NCBI RefSeq assembly: GCF_006716305.1
Contig: NZ_VFOU01000001.1
Location: 868,001-932,000, forward strand
Length of the DNA stretch: 64,000 nt
From: Enteractinococcus coprophilus
Lineage (GTDB): Bacteria; Actinomycetota; Actinomycetes; Actinomycetales; Micrococcaceae
Direction of reading: 5' to 3'
Shown: positions 62,186 to 64,000 of the stretch, piece after piece
Layout of the letters: each line of letters begins with the position of its first letter
Numbering within the stretch: the stretch's first letter is position 1
Program-made: the position numbers and the translations under genes
Notes under the pieces: model-generated
What the model was told of the DNA's origin: nothing
The model's input: the letters and a program-made list of their open reading frames with translations, nothing else
Database searches by the model: none

Positions 62186-63538
62186 ATGACGACGACTTCA
62201 ACCACCGCAGACGACCCAGTCCTCGACGAGATCGACCGGCAGATAACTCGACTTGAGCAGGTCCAAACCGAGAGTGCTGCGATCGATCGGATCCGGAAAA
62301 CCGAACGGCTCATCGGGCGGCTGGAATCCGTCCAACTATGGGACACTACCGCACTGAAAACACTGCGCCTAACACGCGAAACCCGCGGCAACATCCCAAA
62401 AGCTCACCGAGGCAAGGGCCTCGGTGGGGAAGTCGCACTGGCCCGGTCCGTGTCACCGGCGCGTGGAAAACAACACCTCGAATTGGCTGACACGCTGTCC
62501 GCAGATATGCGCCACACGTCAGCCGCACTGGCTGACGGGCACATCCGAGCAGAGCACGCTCAGGCTGTTGCCAAGGAGACTTCAGAGCTGTCAGCCTTAC
62601 AGCGGCGCAAAGTCGATGCCGCAATGAAAGATCGTTATGGGACCGCTGGTCCACGAGAATTAGCCAATGAGGCTCGAGCACATGCACAGCGCTTGAATCC
62701 GCGCGCCGCGGCGGATCGATTCGCCAAGGCCAAAGACCACCGCAGGGTGACCACTCAACCAGCAGGTGATGGCCTATCCAAGCTCATTGCGATTGGCCCG
62801 ACCGCCGATGTTGTCGCGGCCGAACAAAGTTTGCGGCAGTGGGCTAAAACCCAAGTCGCCAAAGGCAAGACCCAAGACAAAGACGGCAAGAAACGAACTC
62901 GAGACCAGCTGATGTTCGATGAGCTGCTCCAACGGATTGCCGGGCAATCCGATGCCCCAGCGGTGAAGGTCGAAATCTTGTTGGCGATGACTCCGGAGAC
63001 TCTGCTGGCTCAGGGAGCTGACCCGGCGTGGCTCGTCGGTCACGGCCCCATTCCCGCTCCGGTCGCTCGAGGGTGGTTGGCAGATGCAGACCTGAGCGTT
63101 TACCTCCGGCGCGTGTTCACTGACCCGCAGGCTCAGCAGATCCTCGGTTTAGAATCGCAAGCCAGAAGATTTCCCGGTGGTGTCCGCAAGATGGTGTTGC
63201 TTCGAGACAACTCGTGTCGTACCCCATTTTGTGAAGCACCTATCGTTGATACGGATCATATCGTCCCGCATCGAGACGTGGGCGCATCGAACTGGAAGAA
63301 TGCTTCTGGACTGTGCGCAGCGTGTAATCAAACGAAAGAAAACCGGGGGTGGCGCCACGAAGGTGATGCTTCAACTCTCCACGTCATCACCCCCACGGGT
63401 CACAGATATACGAACAAGGCTGGGCCGCTTATCCCAGGTGCAGAACCCCAACGAGCACACGACCCGAAACCACCCGATGGCAATCATGCCAACGATGATG
63501 CATCTCTAGAACGACTTCCGCCAGGGCCATCGCCCTAA
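62186..63538 (+). CDS. DUF222 and HNH endonuclease-domain protein (REP13E12-like)
   Basis: 450 residues. The N-terminal ~330 are helical and match the DUF222/13E12-repeat region (LESVQLWDTTALKTLRLT, ALADGHIRAEHAQAVA). The C-terminal HNH module shows CRTPFCEAPIVDTDHIVPHRD and LCAACNQTKENRGW, with Cys pairs for zinc and the HIVPH active site. Abundant, multi-copy in actinobacteria, with proposed mobile-element connections; the natural role is unclear. Ends in a Pro/Asp-rich tail. Confidence 0.88.
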   Translation: MTTTSTTADDPVLDEIDRQITRLEQVQTESAAIDRIRKTERLIGRLESVQLWDTTALKTLRLTRETRGNIPKAHRGKGLGGEVALARSVSPARGKQHLELADTLSADMRHTSAALADGHIRAEHAQAVAKETSELSALQRRKVDAAMKDRYGTAGPRELANEARAHAQRLNPRAAADRFAKAKDHRRVTTQPAGDGLSKLIAIGPTADVVAAEQSLRQWAKTQVAKGKTQDKDGKKRTRDQLMFDELLQRIAGQSDAPAVKVEILLAMTPETLLAQGADPAWLVGHGPIPAPVARGWLADADLSVYLRRVFTDPQAQQILGLESQARRFPGGVRKMVLLRDNSCRTPFCEAPIVDTDHIVPHRDVGASNWKNASGLCAACNQTKENRGWRHEGDASTLHVITPTGHRYTNKAGPLIPGAEPQRAHDPKPPDGNHANDDASLERLPPGPSP

Positions 63539-63587
63539 GTTCGCGGTGCTACTTCGGCACGTCGTCGTACACGGCGGCCGAGAAGAC

Positions 63588-63626
63588 AGCGGCGTTACCC
63601 CGTCATAGCGGCGGGGTAACGCCGCT
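63588..63626. terminator. Strong terminator after the HNH gene
   Basis: Fifteen-base stem AGCGGCGTTACCCCG / CGGGGTAACGCCGCT, then GCCCTTTTT on the plus strand. It separates two converging genes. Confidence 0.9.
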
Positions 63627-63637
63627 GCCCTTTTTCA

Positions 63638-64000
63638 TCACGGAGAGGTTCGTGTTCCGGGGCGTTCCCACGATTCGATCGTGCCCGCTACAGGTACAAA
63701 TAACGGGTGCACCGGGATGAGCTGTTCGGTGGCCTCGAGGATTTCTGCACGCTCGGCCAGGAACTCTGGCGAGCGCTGAAAGAGCTTGGCTCGCAGATGA
63801 GATAGTTCAAATCCCAGCTGACCGAAGGTCACTGGGATGACGGCCGGATCTGTATCAGCAGGACTGTGAACGATTCGCGTGGCATCGAAACGATAGCCTC
63901 GGTCCACGGCTTCGGCGTGCAGCCCCGCTAAGTATGCGCCGATCGCTAGCTCCGGCTGCGGATGGGATTTGAACCGCTCCAGTTGCGGGTGCGCGGTATA
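63638..64000 (-). CDS. Pyrimidine-dimer DNA glycosylase family protein, C-terminal part
   Basis: The frame stays open to the right edge, so the 5' end is missing. The visible residues YTAHPQLERFKSHPQP then AIGAYLAGLHAEAVDRGYRFDATRI match the family of T4 endonuclease V-like pyrimidine-dimer glycosylases found in bacteria. These excise UV lesions. The remaining C-terminal part (FLAERAEILEA...PVHPLFVPVAGTIESWER) has typical Pro-His-Pro elements. A GTG at 63907 is internal and not the start. Confidence 0.82.
   Translation of the reverse strand, partial: YTAHPQLERFKSHPQPELAIGAYLAGLHAEAVDRGYRFDATRIVHSPADTDPAVIPVTFGQLGFELSHLRAKLFQRSPEFLAERAEILEATEQLIPVHPLFVPVAGTIESWERPGTRTSP

Noticed and set aside
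63961-63980. tRNA T-loop-like string on the minus strand (GGTTCAAATCC)
   Set aside because: It lies in the coding frame of the pyrimidine-dimer glycosylase (residues RFKSHP) and the flanks do not pair into a T-arm or cloverleaf.
1-64000. CRISPR array or prophage
   Set aside because: No regularly spaced direct repeats and no capsid, portal, tail or integrase genes are visible.

Overview
The window is 64 kb of high-GC, gene-dense bacterial DNA. Gram-positive-type lipoproteins, actinobacterial regulators (a CmtR-like ArsR protein, CsoR, a DesKR-like two-component pair), a DUF222-HNH protein and a carotenoid cluster with split lycopene cyclase subunits point to an actinobacterium, most likely of the order Micrococcales (Brevibacterium or a Micrococcaceae relative). 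This placement is inferred from gene content; no rRNA or tRNA gene is visible.

Left end (1-8.6 kb): an accessory region. A truncated unknown gene and a two-helix membrane protein precede a umuDC-type SOS mutagenesis operon whose umuC is broken by a +1 shift in a run of six G. Directly behind it lie a single-polypeptide MmeI-type restriction-modification enzyme, a membrane protein, a remnant of another umuC 3' end and a coiled-coil membrane protein. This looks like a defence cassette placed between two umuC tails.

Metal island (8.6-23.2 kb): copper genes (DUF305 lipoprotein, CsoR, CPH-type copper ATPase, CopZ, two YdhK lipoproteins, a Csp copper-storage protein, DUF302, a Tat-exported multicopper oxidase, a SHOCT protein and a rhodanese), then mercuric reductase with a divergent MerR regulator, then CadD with a CmtR-like repressor. 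CsoR-type operators, a MerR-type promoter with a 19-bp spacer and three palindromes built on GGTATACC tie the region together. A secreted LysM-NlpC/P60 hydrolase is embedded in it.

Second accessory block (23.5-28.5 kb): a compact minus-strand operon of a CD-NTase, an E2-like protein and a single-pass membrane protein. It reads as a short type II CBASS anti-phage system with an effector I do not recognise. A serine resolvase and a second, intact umuC follow.

Middle (28.5-54 kb): mostly ordinary functions: tautomerase, universal stress protein, amidohydrolase, ArsR plus CDF zinc exporter, YceI, a YtrA-type GntR regulator with its ABC transporter, an amino-acid ABC importer, three small envelope proteins, a HMA protein plus CPG-motif P-type ATPase with a cupin and an oxidoreductase, a cytochrome b/molybdopterin fusion enzyme, a PAP2 phosphatase, MgtE, and a two-component system with an ABC exporter.

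Right end (54-64 kb): crtE-crtB-crtI-crtYc-crtYd-crtT-crtU-P450, tightly overlapping and co-directional. It should make an aromatic carotenoid (isorenieratene or a hydroxylated form) from isoprenoid diphosphates, and a TspO-like gene is divergent to it. A DUF222-HNH protein and a partial pyrimidine-dimer glycosylase gene close the window.
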